Shown one piece after another: positions 54,240 to 64,000 of a stretch of DNA of 64,000 bases (positions within the stretch are counted from its first letter, which is position 1; each line of letters opens with the position of its first letter). The notes below the pieces were generated by a model, which ran no database searches, was not told the DNA's origin, and saw nothing but the letters and a program-made list of their open reading frames with translations. A program made the translations under genes and the position numbers. Source of the stretch: an uncultured Flavobacteriaceae bacterium (GTDB taxonomy: Bacteria > Bacteroidota > Bacteroidia > Flavobacteriales > Flavobacteriaceae); NCBI GenBank assembly GCA_937929935.1, contig CALFUL010000023.1, positions 1 to 64,000 of the forward strand, read 5' to 3'.

Positions 54240-54264
54240 CTATTATCAAAATATACTAACAATG

Positions 54265-54792
54265 TTATTCTTCTGAATCATCTGCTTTTACTTCTGCTTT
54301 TTTAGACTCAGTTTTTTCGCCTACCACTACTGGTGGTACCGCTGTTTTGGCGCCACTACCTCTTCTACTTCTTCTCGTAGTTTTCTTCTTAGGCTTGTCT
54401 GCATTGTATAACTCGTTAAAGTCTACCAATTCAATCATCGCCATATCAGCATTATCACCTAATCGGTTACCCAATTTGATAATACGTGTATACCCGCCAG
54501 GACGATCAGCAATTTTTTCAGAAACAACACTAAACAATTCAGTAATTGCATATTTGTCACGTAGACTCTTAAATACAACTCTACGATTGTGTGTTCCTTT
54601 TTCAGTTGTTAAATTGTTTTCAGCCTTAGATTTTGTAATTAAAGGCTCAATGAATTGCTTCAAGGCTTTAGCTTTAGCAACTGTTGTGTTAATACGCTTG
54701 TGTTCAATTAATGAACATGCCATATTGGCCAACATTGCTTTTCTGTGTGCGGTTTTTCTACCTAAATGGTTAACTCTTTTACCGTGTCTCAT
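54265..54792 (-). CDS. rplQ: 50S ribosomal protein L17
   Basis: This 175-residue protein starts [20 protein letters not shown], the invariant L17 N-terminus, and has a normal core to about residue 125. It carries a Lys/Arg/Ser and acidic tail ([13 protein letters not shown], ending KADDSEE) about 40-50 residues longer than the E. coli protein. Such tails are usual in Bacteroidota. It is last in the ribosomal block, 61 bases after rpoA. Confidence 0.97.
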   Translation of the reverse strand: MRHGKRVNHLGRKTAHRKAMLANMACSLIEHKRINTTVAKAKALKQFIEPLITKSKAENNLTTEKGTHNRRVVFKSLRDKYAITELFSVVSEKIADRPGGYTRIIKLGNRLGDNADMAMIELVDFNELYNADKPKKKTTRRSRRGSGAKTAVPPVVVGEKTESKKAEVKADDSEE

Positions 54793-54853
54793 TTTTCTAT
54801 ATTATCATCTTGCTACCAAATCCGTTAATAGACGGAGAGCAAAATATGATTAA

Positions 54854-55846
54854 TTAATCTTTATCTAATTTATATTTTGAAAGATCCATTCCGAAATTCA
54901 ACCCTTTATTGATAACCAATTCTTCAAGCTCAGTTAAAGACTTTTTACCAAAGTTTCTAAATTTCATTAAATCATTCTTGTTGAAAGAAACTAAATCACC
55001 TAAAGTATCAACTTCAGCTGCTTTTAAGCAGTTTAATGCTCTTACTGAAAGATCCATATCAACTAATTTCGTTTTCAATAATTGACGCATGTGTAATGAT
55101 TCTTCATCATAGGTTTCAGTCTGCGCAATTTCATCAGCTTCAAGCGTAATTCGCTCATCTGAGAACAACATGAAATGGTGTATTAAAACTTTTGCACCTT
55201 CAGTTAATGCATCTTTTGGATGAATTGAACCATCAGTTACAATTTCAAAAACTAATTTTTCATAATCAGTTTTCTGTTCAACACGGAAATTTTCAATGCT
55301 GTATTTTACATTTTTTATTGGTGTGAAAATAGAATCAATAGCGATAGTGCCCATAGGCATACCTGATTTCTTATTTTCTTCAGCAGGTACATAGCCTCTA
55401 CCTTTATCAATAACCAGCTCCATATTGATGCTGACTTTAGATTCCATATTACAAATAACCAAATCAGGATTTAAAACTTGGTATCCTGAGATAAATTTTT
55501 GAAAATCACCAGCTGTAAGCTTGTCTTTTCCTGTAACAGATATTGAAACTGTTTCAGCTTCTGAATCTTCTATTTGTTTTTTGAAACGAACTTGTTTCAA
55601 GTTCAATATAATTTCGGTCACATCTTCAACAACACCAGGAATTACAGAGAATTCATGTTCTACCTTGTCGATTCTTACCGAAGTAATTGCATGACCTTCT
55701 AGTGAGGCAAGCAAAACTCTTCTCAAAGCGTTACCTACTGTTAATCCATAACCAGGCTCCAAAGGACGGAATTCAAACTTTCCTTCGAAATCTGAGGAAT
55801 CGATCATTATTACTTTATCGGGCTTCTGAAAATTAAATAATGCCAT
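54854..55846 (-). CDS. rpoA: RNA polymerase alpha subunit
   Basis: This 330-residue protein has an N-terminal assembly domain ([21 protein letters not shown], about 27-47) and a C-terminal domain (about 255-325) with [16 protein letters not shown] and [16 protein letters not shown]. It nucleates RNA polymerase assembly and contacts activators. The gene order rpsD-rpoA-rplQ is the usual alpha-operon end. Confidence 0.98.
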   Translation of the reverse strand: MALFNFQKPDKVIMIDSSDFEGKFEFRPLEPGYGLTVGNALRRVLLASLEGHAITSVRIDKVEHEFSVIPGVVEDVTEIILNLKQVRFKKQIEDSEAETVSISVTGKDKLTAGDFQKFISGYQVLNPDLVICNMESKVSINMELVIDKGRGYVPAEENKKSGMPMGTIAIDSIFTPIKNVKYSIENFRVEQKTDYEKLVFEIVTDGSIHPKDALTEGAKVLIHHFMLFSDERITLEADEIAQTETYDEESLHMRQLLKTKLVDMDLSVRALNCLKAAEVDTLGDLVSFNKNDLMKFRNFGKKSLTELEELVINKGLNFGMDLSKYKLDKD

Positions 55847-55863
55847 AATTGGATTGCTGTTGT

Positions 55864-56469
55864 TTATTTAGAGTATAACTCGACTATTAATTGTTCTTTA
55901 ATATTCTCAGGAATTTGACTTCTTTCAGGGATGGCAACATAGTTACCTTCCAATTTATCAGAATTCCATGTAATCCATTCATACACTCGGCTATTCGCTG
56001 AAAGTGAATCTTGGATGGCCTGCAAAGATTTTGATTTTTCACGAACCCCAACAACATCACCTGCTTTTAGAGCATAAGACGGAATGTTTACTAACTCACC
56101 GTTCACCGTGATGTGTCTGTGTGATACTAGTTGTCTTGCACCGCTTCTTGTTGGAGAAACCCCCATGCGATACACTACATTATCTAGTCTTGATTCACAA
56201 AATTGTAAAAGTACCTCACCTGTAACTCCTTTACTTCTGTTGGCTTTTGTAAAAAGATTACGGAACTGCTTTTCTAAAATACCGTAAGTATATTTAGCTT
56301 TTTGCTTTTCCATTAATTGAACAGAATACTCAGATTTCTTACCACGTCTTCTTGCGTTGCCGTGCTGTCCTGGTGGGTAATTCTTTTTGTCGAAAGACTT
56401 ATCGTCTCCGAATATCGCTTCTCCGAATTTACGAGCGATTTTACTTTTTGGTCCTGTATATCTTGCCAT
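55864..56469 (-). CDS. rpsD: 30S ribosomal protein S4
   Basis: This 201-residue protein has KYPPGQHG-type N-terminal sequence (here [19 protein letters not shown]) and an S4 RNA-binding domain at about 90-155 ([20 protein letters not shown], then [15 protein letters not shown]). The Cys-rich zinc N-terminus of some S4 proteins is absent. It binds 16S rRNA early in assembly. It lies 18 bases before rpoA. Confidence 0.98.
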   Translation of the reverse strand: MARYTGPKSKIARKFGEAIFGDDKSFDKKNYPPGQHGNARRRGKKSEYSVQLMEKQKAKYTYGILEKQFRNLFTKANRSKGVTGEVLLQFCESRLDNVVYRMGVSPTRSGARQLVSHRHITVNGELVNIPSYALKAGDVVGVREKSKSLQAIQDSLSANSRVYEWITWNSDKLEGNYVAIPERSQIPENIKEQLIVELYSK

Positions 56470-56557
56470 TTTCTTGTGTTTTGAAACGTGGTTATGAATT
56501 AAGGCTTTCTCCTTCGATAACCGTTACAACGCTTCAGTGAAATTATTAAAGTGATTA

Positions 56558-56950
56558 TTAAACTCTTCTTCTTTTTGGTGGTCTACAACCATTATGTGGC
56601 ATTGGTGTAACATCAATAATTTCTGTTACTTCAATACCTGAATTGTGTATTGCTCTGATAGCAGACTCACGTCCATTACCAGGTCCTTTCACATAAACTT
56701 TTACTTTTTTCAAACCAGCATCTTGTGCTACTTTAGAGCAATCTTCAGCTGCCACTTGGGCTGCGTAAGGGGTGTTTTTCTTTGAACCTCTAAATCCCAT
56801 TTTTCCGGCAGATGACCAAGCGATTACATCGCCCTTTTTGTTGGTCAACGAAATAATGATATTGTTGAATGAAGCAGTTACGTGTGCTGCTCCAACTGAT
56901 TCAACAACAACCTTTCTTTTCTTTGCTGATTTTGTACTTGATTTTGCCAT
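56558..56950 (-). CDS. rpsK: 30S ribosomal protein S11
   Basis: This 130-residue protein contains [41 protein letters not shown] and the C-terminus [14 protein letters not shown], all characteristic of S11. It forms part of the platform near the mRNA exit. Spacing to rpsD is 88 bases. Confidence 0.98.
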   Translation of the reverse strand: MAKSSTKSAKKRKVVVESVGAAHVTASFNNIIISLTNKKGDVIAWSSAGKMGFRGSKKNTPYAAQVAAEDCSKVAQDAGLKKVKVYVKGPGNGRESAIRAIHNSGIEVTEIIDVTPMPHNGCRPPKRRRV

Positions 56951-57069
56951 ATATCTTTTAGTTTCTAGTGTTAGTTTTTTGCTATTGGAATCCTAGACTT
57001 TTACATTTCAAACAGATTCTTCTAACGTTTACCTACCAAAAGGCAGGTCTAAATACTAATGACTATTTA

Positions 57070-57444
57070 TTATTTAGTTGCTTTTTTCTTGTTAGCAACT
57101 GTTTTTCTTTTTCCTTTTCTCGTTCTTGAGTTATTCTTTGTGCGTTGACCTCTTAATGGTAACCCTGATCTATGACGTATACCTCTGTAGCAACCAATAT
57201 CCATCAAACGCTTAATATTCAATTGCGTTTCAGATCTTAGCTCACCTTCAATAGTGTAAGAAGCCGCAGCTTCACGAATACGACCTATTTCATCATCGTT
57301 CCAATCAGATACCTTTGTGTCTTCACTAACTTTTGAAGTTGCCAATATATCTTTGGCTCTACTTTTACCAATACCGAAAATATAGGTAAGGGCGATTACA
57401 CCTCTCTTCTGTTTTGGTATGTCTATACCTGCTATTCTTGCCAT
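57070..57444 (-). CDS. rpsM: 30S ribosomal protein S13
   Basis: This 124-residue protein has [31 protein letters not shown] and the [19 protein letters not shown] tail that contacts tRNA and the 50S bridge. It starts three bases after the rpmJ stop and lies 119 bases before rpsK. Confidence 0.98.
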   Translation of the reverse strand: MARIAGIDIPKQKRGVIALTYIFGIGKSRAKDILATSKVSEDTKVSDWNDDEIGRIREAAASYTIEGELRSETQLNIKRLMDIGCYRGIRHRSGLPLRGQRTKNNSRTRKGKRKTVANKKKATK

Positions 57445-57446
57445 AA

Positions 57447-57563
57447 TTATCCTTGTCTTTGTTTAAATCTAGGATTCTTTTTGTTGATTACGTACAACCT
57501 GCCTTTTCTACGTACGATCTTGCAATCTGCACTTCTTTTTTTAACTGACGCTCTAACTTTCAT
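57447..57563 (-). CDS. rpmJ: 50S ribosomal protein L36, C-minus form
   Basis: This 38-codon gene begins [20 protein letters not shown] and ends NPRFKQRQG, the size and ends of L36. Only one Cys (14) remains of the CCCH zinc ribbon; positions 11 and 27 are Ser and Asn. So this is the zinc-independent form, which I recall as usual in Flavobacteriia. It lies between infA and rpsM, its normal place. Confidence 0.93.
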   Translation of the reverse strand: MKVRASVKKRSADCKIVRRKGRLYVINKKNPRFKQRQG

Positions 57564-57574
57564 CTCGTAATTTC

Positions 57575-57790
57575 TTAATATCTATAGGTAATCCTTGCTT
57601 TCGTTAAATCGTAAGGACTCATTTCTAATTTTACTTTATCTCCTGGCAATAACTTAATGTAGTGCATACGCATCTTACCAGAGATATGAGCGGTAACTAC
57701 ATGACCATTTTCTAACTCAACTCGAAACATTGCGTTTGACAATGCTTCAATGATTGATCCGTCTTGTTCTATTGCTGCTTGCTTAGCCAT
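57575..57790 (-). CDS. infA: Translation initiation factor IF-1
   Basis: This 71-residue OB-fold protein has [40 protein letters not shown] and [10 protein letters not shown], all typical of IF-1. It works with IF-2 and IF-3 at the ribosomal A site. It lies one base after the secY stop. Confidence 0.98.
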   Translation of the reverse strand: MAKQAAIEQDGSIIEALSNAMFRVELENGHVVTAHISGKMRMHYIKLLPGDKVKLEMSPYDLTKARITYRY

Positions 57791-57791
57791 C

Positions 57792-59135
57792 TTATGCTAC
57801 TTTTCTATTTTTACCCGACTTCATTAACCCGTCATAGTGACGATTTAATAAATATGAATTCACCTGTTGAACCGTATCTATAGCTACACCTACCATAATC
57901 AATAGTGATGTTCCGCCATAAAACAATGCCCATCCAGATTGTACATCCATCAATTTTACTACAAATGCTGGAAATACTGCCAAAAGTGCTAGAAAAATTG
58001 ACCCTGGCAATGTTATCATTGACATTACTTTATCAAGAAAATCTCCAGTTTCTTTACCCGGTCGAATTCCAGGAATAAAACCACCGCTTCTTTTTAAATC
58101 ATCAGCCATTTTATTTGTAGGTACCGTAATTGCCGTATAAAAGAATGTAAACACTATTATTAAGAAAGCAAATAATAAATTATAAGCCCATCCAAATATA
58201 TCAGCAAATTGAACTTGCATCCATTGTCCTGCAGTTGTATCTTCAAAAGCACTACCAATTAGACCTGGCACAAACATTATTGCTTGAGCAAAGATGATTG
58301 GCATTACCCCTGACGCATTCAATTTCAAAGGAATGTATTGTCTAGATCCCATTTCATTCTTTTCATAACCACCAGATGCTGTTCTTCTTGCATATTGAAC
58401 CGGAATTTGGCGCGTAGCCATAACCAGTAATACACAGGCGAGAATAATAAGAAACCATAAAATAACTTCAACTAAAACCAACATTGGTCCACCAGCACCT
58501 GTCCATCTTGAAATAGCTTCCTGAACAAAAGATTGAGGCATATTAGCGATGATACCAATCATAATTAATAATGATATACCGTTACCAATACCTTTATCTG
58601 TAATCTTTTCACCTAACCACATTGCAAAAACGCAACCAGTTACTAATATTATTACGGCTGGAACCATGAAATCAAGACCTTTGCCCATCAAGAAAGCACT
58701 ATCTCTCACTCCGAAAACAGTACCTAAACTATATAAATAGGCTGGTGCCTGCACTATACAAATAGCAATAGTTAACCATCTTGTAATTTGGTTCTTAGTC
58801 TTTCTGCCACTTTCACCTTCTTTATCTAATTTTTGTAGATAAGGAATAGCAATACTCATTAACTGAACAACAATAGATGCAGATATGTAAGGCATAATAC
58901 CTAAGGCAAATATTGAAGCGTTTGCGAAAGCACCACCTGTAAAGGCATTTAAGAGACCTAATATTCCGTCATCAGTACCATCAGCAAGACCTCCTAATTG
59001 GTTGGTATCAATGCCAGGAAGTACAATTTGACATCCTAAACGATAAACCAATAGAAGACCTAAGGTTATCAAGATTCGATTTCTTAGTTCTTCAATTTTC
59101 CAAATATTGGATAGTGTTTCGAAAAATTTCTTCAT
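57792..59135 (-). CDS. secY: Protein translocase subunit SecY
   Basis: This 447-residue inner-membrane protein has ten hydrophobic helices. Typical segments are the [18 protein letters not shown] region near helix 2, the QIPVQYARR loop between helices 5 and 6 and [13 protein letters not shown] in the 8/9 loop. It forms the Sec channel with SecE and SecG. It lies 15 bases after rplO. Confidence 0.98.
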   Translation of the reverse strand: MKKFFETLSNIWKIEELRNRILITLGLLLVYRLGCQIVLPGIDTNQLGGLADGTDDGILGLLNAFTGGAFANASIFALGIMPYISASIVVQLMSIAIPYLQKLDKEGESGRKTKNQITRWLTIAICIVQAPAYLYSLGTVFGVRDSAFLMGKGLDFMVPAVIILVTGCVFAMWLGEKITDKGIGNGISLLIMIGIIANMPQSFVQEAISRWTGAGGPMLVLVEVILWFLIILACVLLVMATRQIPVQYARRTASGGYEKNEMGSRQYIPLKLNASGVMPIIFAQAIMFVPGLIGSAFEDTTAGQWMQVQFADIFGWAYNLLFAFLIIVFTFFYTAITVPTNKMADDLKRSGGFIPGIRPGKETGDFLDKVMSMITLPGSIFLALLAVFPAFVVKLMDVQSGWALFYGGTSLLIMVGVAIDTVQQVNSYLLNRHYDGLMKSGKNRKVA

Positions 59136-59150
59136 AGTGTAAATAAATGC

Positions 59151-59603
59151 TTATAAACTGATGGCTTCTCCTCCTGCTGCTTCTATCGCAGCTTTGGCAG
59201 AAGCTGAAAATTTATGGGCTGAAACTTTAAGTTTAGCCTTCAATTCACCATTACCTAATATTTTTACTAATTCATGTTTACGAACAAGTCTGTTTTGCAT
59301 CAAAGATTCAAATGTAACTGTATCTTTAATAGCTTTGCTATCAACCAGCTCTTGTAATTTTGAAAGGTTGATACCTTGGTATTCTTTTCTATTAATATTA
59401 GTGAAACCAAATTTAGGTACACGTCTTTGCAATGGCATTTGACCACCTTCAAAACCTATTTTCTTTGAGTAACCAGATCTTGATTTGGCACCTTTATGAC
59501 CTCTAGCCGCTGTACCACCCTTACCAGAACCTTGACCACGACCTAATCGTTTTCCTGCTCTATTAACTGACCCTTCAGCTGGTTTTAGATTACTTAAATT
59601 CAT
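59151..59603 (-). CDS. rplO: 50S ribosomal protein L15
   Basis: This 150-residue protein has the Gly/Lys-rich N-terminal segment GRGQGSGKGGTAARGHKGAK (about 23-42), GFEGGQMPLQRRVPKFGF and the C-terminal L18e-like domain. It lies 12 bases after rpmD and 15 before secY. Confidence 0.98.
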   Translation of the reverse strand: MNLSNLKPAEGSVNRAGKRLGRGQGSGKGGTAARGHKGAKSRSGYSKKIGFEGGQMPLQRRVPKFGFTNINRKEYQGINLSKLQELVDSKAIKDTVTFESLMQNRLVRKHELVKILGNGELKAKLKVSAHKFSASAKAAIEAAGGEAISL

Positions 59604-59615
59604 TGCAACTTTGTA

Positions 59616-59792
59616 TTATGCTTCCGTAGAAACTAAATGTTTAACTTTATTTATCATTCCCAATATGTTGGGGGTATCATCATGCTCAACAACCTGACCA
59701 ATTTTCTTTAAACCTAAAGCTTCAAGAGTTCTTTTTTGGTTTTGTTGTTTTTTGATGCTACTTTTTATCTGCTTAATCTTAATCTTTGCCAT
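59616..59792 (-). CDS. rpmD: 50S ribosomal protein L30
   Basis: This 58-codon gene begins MAKIKIKQIKSSIKKQQNQK, followed by TLEALGLKKIGQVVEH and DDTPNILGMINKVKHLV. This is the full L30 plan (about 60 residues). It sits in its normal place between rpsE and rplO, 12 bases from each. Confidence 0.95.
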   Translation of the reverse strand: MAKIKIKQIKSSIKKQQNQKRTLEALGLKKIGQVVEHDDTPNILGMINKVKHLVSTEA

Positions 59793-59804
59793 GCTTTTTC
59801 GCTT

Positions 59805-60329
59805 TTATCCTTTAAAAACTTTTTCTAAAGATACTCCTCTTTGCTTGGCAACTGTACCAGCATCTCTCAACTGCAATAAGGCATCAAAAGTAGCCTTAAC
59901 AACATTGTGAGGGTTTGAAGAACCTTGTGATTTTGACAATACATCATGTACACCCACTGCTTCTAATACTGCTCTAACGGCACCACCAGCAATAACTCCG
60001 GTACCATGAGATGCAGGCTGAATGTAAACTCTAGCACCACCAAACTTACCTTTTTGCTCGTGTGGCAAAGTTGCTTTATTTAAAGGAATTCTAATCAAAT
60101 TCTTTTTAGCATCTTCAATTGCCTTAGCAATAGCTGTAGCAACCTCTTTAGATTTACCTAAACCATGACCAACAACTCCATTTTCATCTCCAACCACTAC
60201 TATGGCAGAAAAACCGAAGGCTCTACCACCTTTAGTAACTTTTGTTACTCTTTGTACACCAACCAAACGATCTTTTAAATCAAGACCTCCGGGCTTTACA
60301 GTTTCTACGTTTTTATATTTTTGGTACAT
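59805..60329 (-). CDS. rpsE: 30S ribosomal protein S5
   Basis: This 174-residue protein has the S5 domain [19 protein letters not shown] and [20 protein letters not shown]. The C-terminal domain has [19 protein letters not shown]. It helps decoding accuracy at the mRNA entry. Its start follows rplR by nine bases. Confidence 0.98.
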   Translation of the reverse strand: MYQKYKNVETVKPGGLDLKDRLVGVQRVTKVTKGGRAFGFSAIVVVGDENGVVGHGLGKSKEVATAIAKAIEDAKKNLIRIPLNKATLPHEQKGKFGGARVYIQPASHGTGVIAGGAVRAVLEAVGVHDVLSKSQGSSNPHNVVKATFDALLQLRDAGTVAKQRGVSLEKVFKG

Positions 60330-60338
60330 ATGCTTTTT

Positions 60339-60695
60339 TTAGAAATTTAATCCAGCTTCTCTTGCTCCTTCTGCTAACGCTTTTACTCTACCGTGATAAA
60401 GATTACCGCCTCTATCAAAAGCTACCTTGTCAAAACCGGCGCTTTTAGATTTCTCAGCTATTGCTTTACCTACTAGAGCAGCAATTTCGGTTTTATTACC
60501 CTTAGCTTTCAACAAATCTTTATCTCTAGAAGAGACAGCCGCTAATGTGTTACCTGTACGGTCATCAATTAGTTGCACGTAAATTTCTTTGTTACTTCTA
60601 AAAACAGACAGTCTGGGTCTTTCAACAGTTCCCATAGAAACCTTACGGATTCTTCTTCTGATTCTAGTTTTTCTTTGTGTCTTTGATAATTTCAT
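60339..60695 (-). CDS. rplR: 50S ribosomal protein L18
   Basis: This 118-residue protein has a basic N-terminus ([12 protein letters not shown]-type), [20 protein letters not shown] and [20 protein letters not shown] near the end. It binds 5S rRNA with L5. It lies 11 bases after rplF. Confidence 0.98.
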   Translation of the reverse strand: MKLSKTQRKTRIRRRIRKVSMGTVERPRLSVFRSNKEIYVQLIDDRTGNTLAAVSSRDKDLLKAKGNKTEIAALVGKAIAEKSKSAGFDKVAFDRGGNLYHGRVKALAEGAREAGLNF

Positions 60696-60706
60696 CTTAC
60701 TTGGTA

Positions 60707-61249
60707 TTAAGCTGATTTACCAGCTTTTCTTCTTAATTGCTCTCCTACAAACTTGATACCTTTTCCTTTATATGGTTCAGGCTTACGGAATGATCTAATT
60801 TTTGCTGCAACTTGACCAACAAGTTGTTTGTCAAAAGAAGATAATTTTATAATCGGATTTTTTCCTTTCTCTGATATCGTTTCTACTTTAACCTCAGGGG
60901 CAAGTTCAATAACGATATTATGTGAAAAACCTAAAGCTAAATCTAACTTTTGCCCTTGGTTACTAGCACGATAACCTACACCAACCAATTCTAATTCTTT
61001 AGCCCATCCTTTAGACACACCTTCAGTCATGTTTGCAACTAATGATCTATACAGACCGTGTTTTGCTTTATGATCTTTTGAATCTGAGGGTCTTGAAACT
61101 TCAACATTTCCGTCTTCAACCTTGATTGACACACCAGAAAATTCTTGAGTTAGCTCACCTAACTTACCTTTTACAGTAATAAGGTTGTCTTTAACCTCAA
61201 CGGTTACTCCTTCAGGGATCGAAATTGGATTATTTCCTATTCTAGACAT
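60707..61249 (-). CDS. rplF: 50S ribosomal protein L6
   Basis: This 180-residue protein has two alpha-L6 domains. [19 protein letters not shown] starts it, [21 protein letters not shown] marks the second domain, and [20 protein letters not shown] the end. It lies near the factor-binding centre. It follows rpsH by 20 bases. Confidence 0.98.
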   Translation of the reverse strand: MSRIGNNPISIPEGVTVEVKDNLITVKGKLGELTQEFSGVSIKVEDGNVEVSRPSDSKDHKAKHGLYRSLVANMTEGVSKGWAKELELVGVGYRASNQGQKLDLALGFSHNIVIELAPEVKVETISEKGKNPIIKLSSFDKQLVGQVAAKIRSFRKPEPYKGKGIKFVGEQLRRKAGKSA

Positions 61250-61269
61250 TATCTACTTCTTTTAATCTA

Positions 61270-61668
61270 TTAATATACGTAGCACAAAACTTCGCCACCT
61301 ACATTTTCTTGTTTTGCTTGCTTACTTGTCATTACACCATGTGATGTTGAAACAATAGCAATACCTAATCCGTTTAAAACTCTTGGTAAATCAGTTGAAC
61401 CTACATATTTACGTAAACCCGGCTTACTTACTCGTTGTAATTTTTTGATTACTGGTTCTTTTGAAAATTTATCATACTTCAAAGCAATTTTTATATTACC
61501 CTGAACTTTATCCTCTTCAAATTTATAACTAAGTATATAACCCTGATCGAATAATATTTTAGTTATCTCATTTTTCACCTTTGATGAAGGTATATCAACA
61601 ACTCTGTGACCCGCACTGTTGGCGTTTCTAAGTCTTGTTAAATAATCTGCAATAGTATCTGTAACCAT
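61270..61668 (-). CDS. rpsH: 30S ribosomal protein S8
   Basis: This 132-residue protein starts MVTDTIADYLTRLRNAN. Its C-terminal half has RVSKPGLRKYVGSTDLPRVL and GIAIVSTSHGVMTSKQA, the S8 signature. It binds the central 16S domain. It lies 67 bases after rpsN. Confidence 0.98.
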   Translation of the reverse strand: MVTDTIADYLTRLRNANSAGHRVVDIPSSKVKNEITKILFDQGYILSYKFEEDKVQGNIKIALKYDKFSKEPVIKKLQRVSKPGLRKYVGSTDLPRVLNGLGIAIVSTSHGVMTSKQAKQENVGGEVLCYVY

Positions 61669-61735
61669 TTTTCTATTTTTTGATAACGGTTTTCGATTGC
61701 TTATATCGAACCTGAAACCAGTTTATTTTTTATTT

Positions 61736-62005
61736 CTACCAGCTTGCTTTTTTAACACCTGGTATTAAACCTTGATTAGCCATTTCTCTAAACATAACTC
61801 TTGAGATACCAAAGGTTCTCATGTACCCTTTTGGTCTTCCAGTTAGCTTACAACGGTTATGCATTCTAACAGGAGAAGCATTCTTAGGTAATTTCTGAAG
61901 TCCTTCATAATCACCAGCTTCTTTTAGAGCTTTACGTTTTTCAGCATATTTAGCTACAGTTCTTGCTCTTTTTCTCTCACGAGCTTTCATTGATTCTTTA
62001 GCCAT
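61736..62005 (-). CDS. rpsN: 30S ribosomal protein S14, long C-minus form
   Basis: This 89-residue protein lacks the CxxC zinc pairs and has the longer N-terminus ([17 protein letters not shown]), so it is the zinc-free S14 type. The C-terminus [20 protein letters not shown] is diagnostic. It lies two bases after the rplE stop. Confidence 0.98.
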   Translation of the reverse strand: MAKESMKARERKRARTVAKYAEKRKALKEAGDYEGLQKLPKNASPVRMHNRCKLTGRPKGYMRTFGISRVMFREMANQGLIPGVKKASW

Positions 62006-62007
62006 TC

Positions 62008-62559
62008 TTATTTCTTTTTAAAAGGTAACCCTAACTCAGTTAATAATGATTTTGCTTCTTTATCAGTACCAGCAGAGGTTACAAAAGTTATATCCATTCC
62101 GTTGATTCTATTGATTTTATCAATATTAATTTCAGGAAATATGATTTGCTCTGTTACCCCTAAGCTGTAATTTCCTCTACCATCAAAACCTGTTGCTTTG
62201 ATACCTTGAAAATCACGAACCCTTGGCAAAGCACTTGTTACAAGTCTGTCTAAAAACTCATACATATTTGCTCCTCTAAGTGTAACTTTAGCACCTATTG
62301 GCATACCCTTACGCAGTTTAAATGCAGCAACATCTTTCTTTGACATTGTTGGGATCGCCTTTTGGCCTGTAATCATAGTCATCTCGTCAACTGCATGCTC
62401 GATTAATTTCTTATCTGCAACTGCTGCACCAACTCCTCTACTGACTACAATTTTTTGAAGTTTTGGTACTTGCATGATATTGCTATATCCAAATTCTTCT
62501 TTTAGGGCACCTACGATGCGCTCTTGATAGTCCTTTTTTAATCTTGAAACGTAAGCCAT
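62008..62559 (-). CDS. rplE: 50S ribosomal protein L5
   Basis: This 183-residue protein has [37 protein letters not shown] and [11 protein letters not shown], with [15 protein letters not shown], all typical of L5. It binds 5S rRNA. It follows rplX by two bases. Confidence 0.98.
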   Translation of the reverse strand: MAYVSRLKKDYQERIVGALKEEFGYSNIMQVPKLQKIVVSRGVGAAVADKKLIEHAVDEMTMITGQKAIPTMSKKDVAAFKLRKGMPIGAKVTLRGANMYEFLDRLVTSALPRVRDFQGIKATGFDGRGNYSLGVTEQIIFPEINIDKINRINGMDITFVTSAGTDKEAKSLLTELGLPFKKK

Positions 62560-62561
62560 AA

Positions 62562-62876
62562 TTAAATTACTTCATTCGATTTTTTGGAAAACCTTACTTT
62601 TTTTCCTTCTCTTACTTCAAATCCCACTCTAGTTGAATCACCTGATTTAGCATCAATCAACGCTAAATTAGAGATATGAATTGGAGCTTCTTTTTTTACT
62701 ATACCACCTTGAGGATTTTTAGCGCTTGGCTTTTCATGCTTAGAAACCATATTAGCTCCTTCTACAATAGCCCGGTTTTTTATCTTATCAACACTTAAAA
62801 TTTTACCTTCTGTGTTTTTGTGATCCCCGGCAATAATCCTTACGGTATCTCCTGTTTTAATTTTCAATTTACTCAT
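62562..62876 (-). CDS. rplX: 50S ribosomal protein L24
   Basis: This 104-residue protein has the KOW motif in [20 protein letters not shown] (about 7-26) and [20 protein letters not shown]. It starts 50S assembly. It follows rplN by 12 bases. Confidence 0.98.
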   Translation of the reverse strand: MSKLKIKTGDTVRIIAGDHKNTEGKILSVDKIKNRAIVEGANMVSKHEKPSAKNPQGGIVKKEAPIHISNLALIDAKSGDSTRVGFEVREGKKVRFSKKSNEVI

Positions 62877-62888
62877 CTCTATATAAAA

Positions 62889-63257
62889 TTATAGCACCTC
62901 AGGAGCCAATGAAACTATTTTCATGAATTGCTTATCTCTCAGCTCTCTAGCAACAGGACCGAATACACGGGTTCCTCTCATTTCACCAGTCGGATTCAAT
63001 AATACGCAAGCATTATCATCAAAACGGATATAAGACCCATCAGGTCTTCTCACCTCTTTTTTGGTTCTAACTACAACCGCAGTTGAAACAGCTCCTTTTT
63101 TGATTCCTCCGTTTGGTGTCGCCTCTTTTACTGAAACAACAATTTTATCACCAATGGAAGCATATCTTCTTTTAGTACCACCTAATACTCGAATGGTCAA
63201 AACTTCTTTTGCCCCCGTATTATCAGCTACCTTTAATCTTGATTCTTGTTGTAACAT
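62889..63257 (-). CDS. rplN: 50S ribosomal protein L14
   Basis: This 122-residue protein begins [19 protein letters not shown]. It has the [30 protein letters not shown] and [13 protein letters not shown] segments of L14. It forms bridges with 16S rRNA. It follows rpsQ by two bases. Confidence 0.98.
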   Translation of the reverse strand: MLQQESRLKVADNTGAKEVLTIRVLGGTKRRYASIGDKIVVSVKEATPNGGIKKGAVSTAVVVRTKKEVRRPDGSYIRFDDNACVLLNPTGEMRGTRVFGPVARELRDKQFMKIVSLAPEVL

Positions 63258-63259
63258 AA

Positions 63260-63520
63260 TTATTTAGCTCTTTCTAAGATTTCTACTAATCTCCAACATT
63301 TTCTTTTGCTCAAAGGCCTGGTCTCCATAATCTTGACCGTATCACCTTCTTTGCAATCGTTCTTTTCGTCATGGGCAACGTACTTCTTCGTCTTTAATAC
63401 GAATTTACCGTACATAGGGTGCTTAACACGTTTTACTTCAGCAACAACTATAGATTTCTCCATTTTGTTACTAGTAACAACCCCGATTCTTTCTTTTCTT
63501 AAATTTCGTTTTTCTTCCAT
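63260..63520 (-). CDS. rpsQ: 30S ribosomal protein S17
   Basis: The ATG at 63520 (86 residues, [15 protein letters not shown]) is the expected start; a TTG three codons upstream is in frame but unlikely. The OB-fold protein has [20 protein letters not shown] and [20 protein letters not shown], the S17 signature. Confidence 0.96.
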   Translation of the reverse strand: MEEKRNLRKERIGVVTSNKMEKSIVVAEVKRVKHPMYGKFVLKTKKYVAHDEKNDCKEGDTVKIMETRPLSKRKCWRLVEILERAK

Positions 63521-63533
63521 AAAGCACAACCAA

Positions 63534-63725
63534 TTATTGGTTTTCCCTAATAGTTAATTCTGTTGCTATTCTTGCAACCGTTCTTCTAACCTTTCTGATT
63601 TGCATTGGGTTTTCTAAAGGCGTAACAAAATGTGCCATTTTCAAATCAGCATGTTGTTTCTTGAACTCTCCTAATTTAGAAGTAAGCTCTTCAACAGACA
63701 TTTCTTTGACTTCTTGTTTTTTCAT
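63534..63725 (-). CDS. rpmC: 50S ribosomal protein L29
   Basis: This 63-residue protein begins [18 protein letters not shown]. It has the two-helix L29 plan, with [19 protein letters not shown] near the end. It lies at the peptide exit. It follows rplP by 11 bases. Confidence 0.96.
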   Translation of the reverse strand: MKKQEVKEMSVEELTSKLGEFKKQHADLKMAHFVTPLENPMQIRKVRRTVARIATELTIRENQ

Positions 63726-63736
63726 AATAACCTTAA

Positions 63737-64000
63737 TTAATCTTGAACGGTATAATCTCTAGCAACAATAAATTTTGTTTTTACTGGTAACTTCTGAGCT
63801 GCTAAACGTAATGCTTCTTTTGCAACTTCAATTGGCACCCCAGCAACTTCGAACATAATTCTTCCAGGCAGTACACGAGCAACAAAGTACTCAGGTGCAC
63901 CCTTACCCTTACCCATACGTACCTCTAAAGGTTTTTTGGTAATAGGCTTGTCTGGAAATATTTTTATCCAAAGCTGACCTTCTCTTTTCATAAATCTTGT
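63737..64000 (-). CDS. rplP: 50S ribosomal protein L16 (5' part outside the window)
   Basis: The frame runs off the right edge of the window, so about 50 N-terminal residues are missing. What is present includes [39 protein letters not shown] and [19 protein letters not shown], diagnostic of L16. An internal ATG at 63991 is not the start, as the frame is open upstream. It supports tRNA placement at the A site. Confidence 0.96.
   Translation of the reverse strand, partial: TRFMKREGQLWIKIFPDKPITKKPLEVRMGKGKGAPEYFVARVLPGRIMFEVAGVPIEVAKEALRLAAQKLPVKTKFIVARDYTVQD

Overview
The window is a low-GC stretch of a Bacteroidota chromosome, almost certainly Flavobacteriaceae. The evidence is UAnnUUUG-type promoter sequence, weak or absent Shine-Dalgarno sites, a tmRNA tag ending NNYALAA, an ECF sigma/FecR/TonB-receptor triplet, many small lipoproteins, CtlX, and a C-minus form of L36. 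The genus cannot be fixed from the sequence; marine genera such as Maribacter, Zobellia or Arenibacter are plausible.

Layout. 1-3.8 kb is an accessory patch. Two near-identical small secreted protein genes with a shared upstream region (about 5-360 and 3389-3751) bracket a decayed HExxH metallopeptidase-type lipoprotein gene and a small lipoprotein gene. 3.8-5.0 kb is an alanine/saccharopine dehydrogenase-family gene. 5.2-6.2 kb holds a structured RNA element with its own promoter, the tmRNA gene ssrA, and a string of hairpins mixed with partial copies of the ssrA 3' end. Next to these is a phage-type DUF1353 gene.

6.9-16.1 kb is the most interesting region. A NarL/FixJ two-component system lies between an outer-membrane-type gene, a gene of unknown function and a divergent operon of four uncharacterised exported proteins. 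Three promoters here carry a 7-2-7 inverted repeat that matches the heptamer known for NarL. This points to a self-contained, auto-regulated envelope system.

16.5-36 kb is mixed housekeeping and accessory genes: an exonuclease-GIY-YIG fusion, a CstB-like persulfide dioxygenase with a SulP transporter, a CBS-type enzyme, CotH, a LolC/E-type permease, a NamZ-like muramidase, a sterol-desaturase-family enzyme, queE, a HerA-like ATPase and several lipoproteins. 36-45 kb has a repeat lipoprotein, folD, ffh, a large acidic lipoprotein built of repeats, and an ECF sigma/FecR/TonB-receptor cassette. 45-54 kb has argS, VOC and DUF1648 proteins, a guanidine-hydrolase pair (CtlX and a DDAH-like enzyme), gltA, eno and carA. 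54-64 kb is the 3' part of the S10-spc-alpha ribosomal block on the minus strand, from rplQ back to rplP, which is cut by the window edge.
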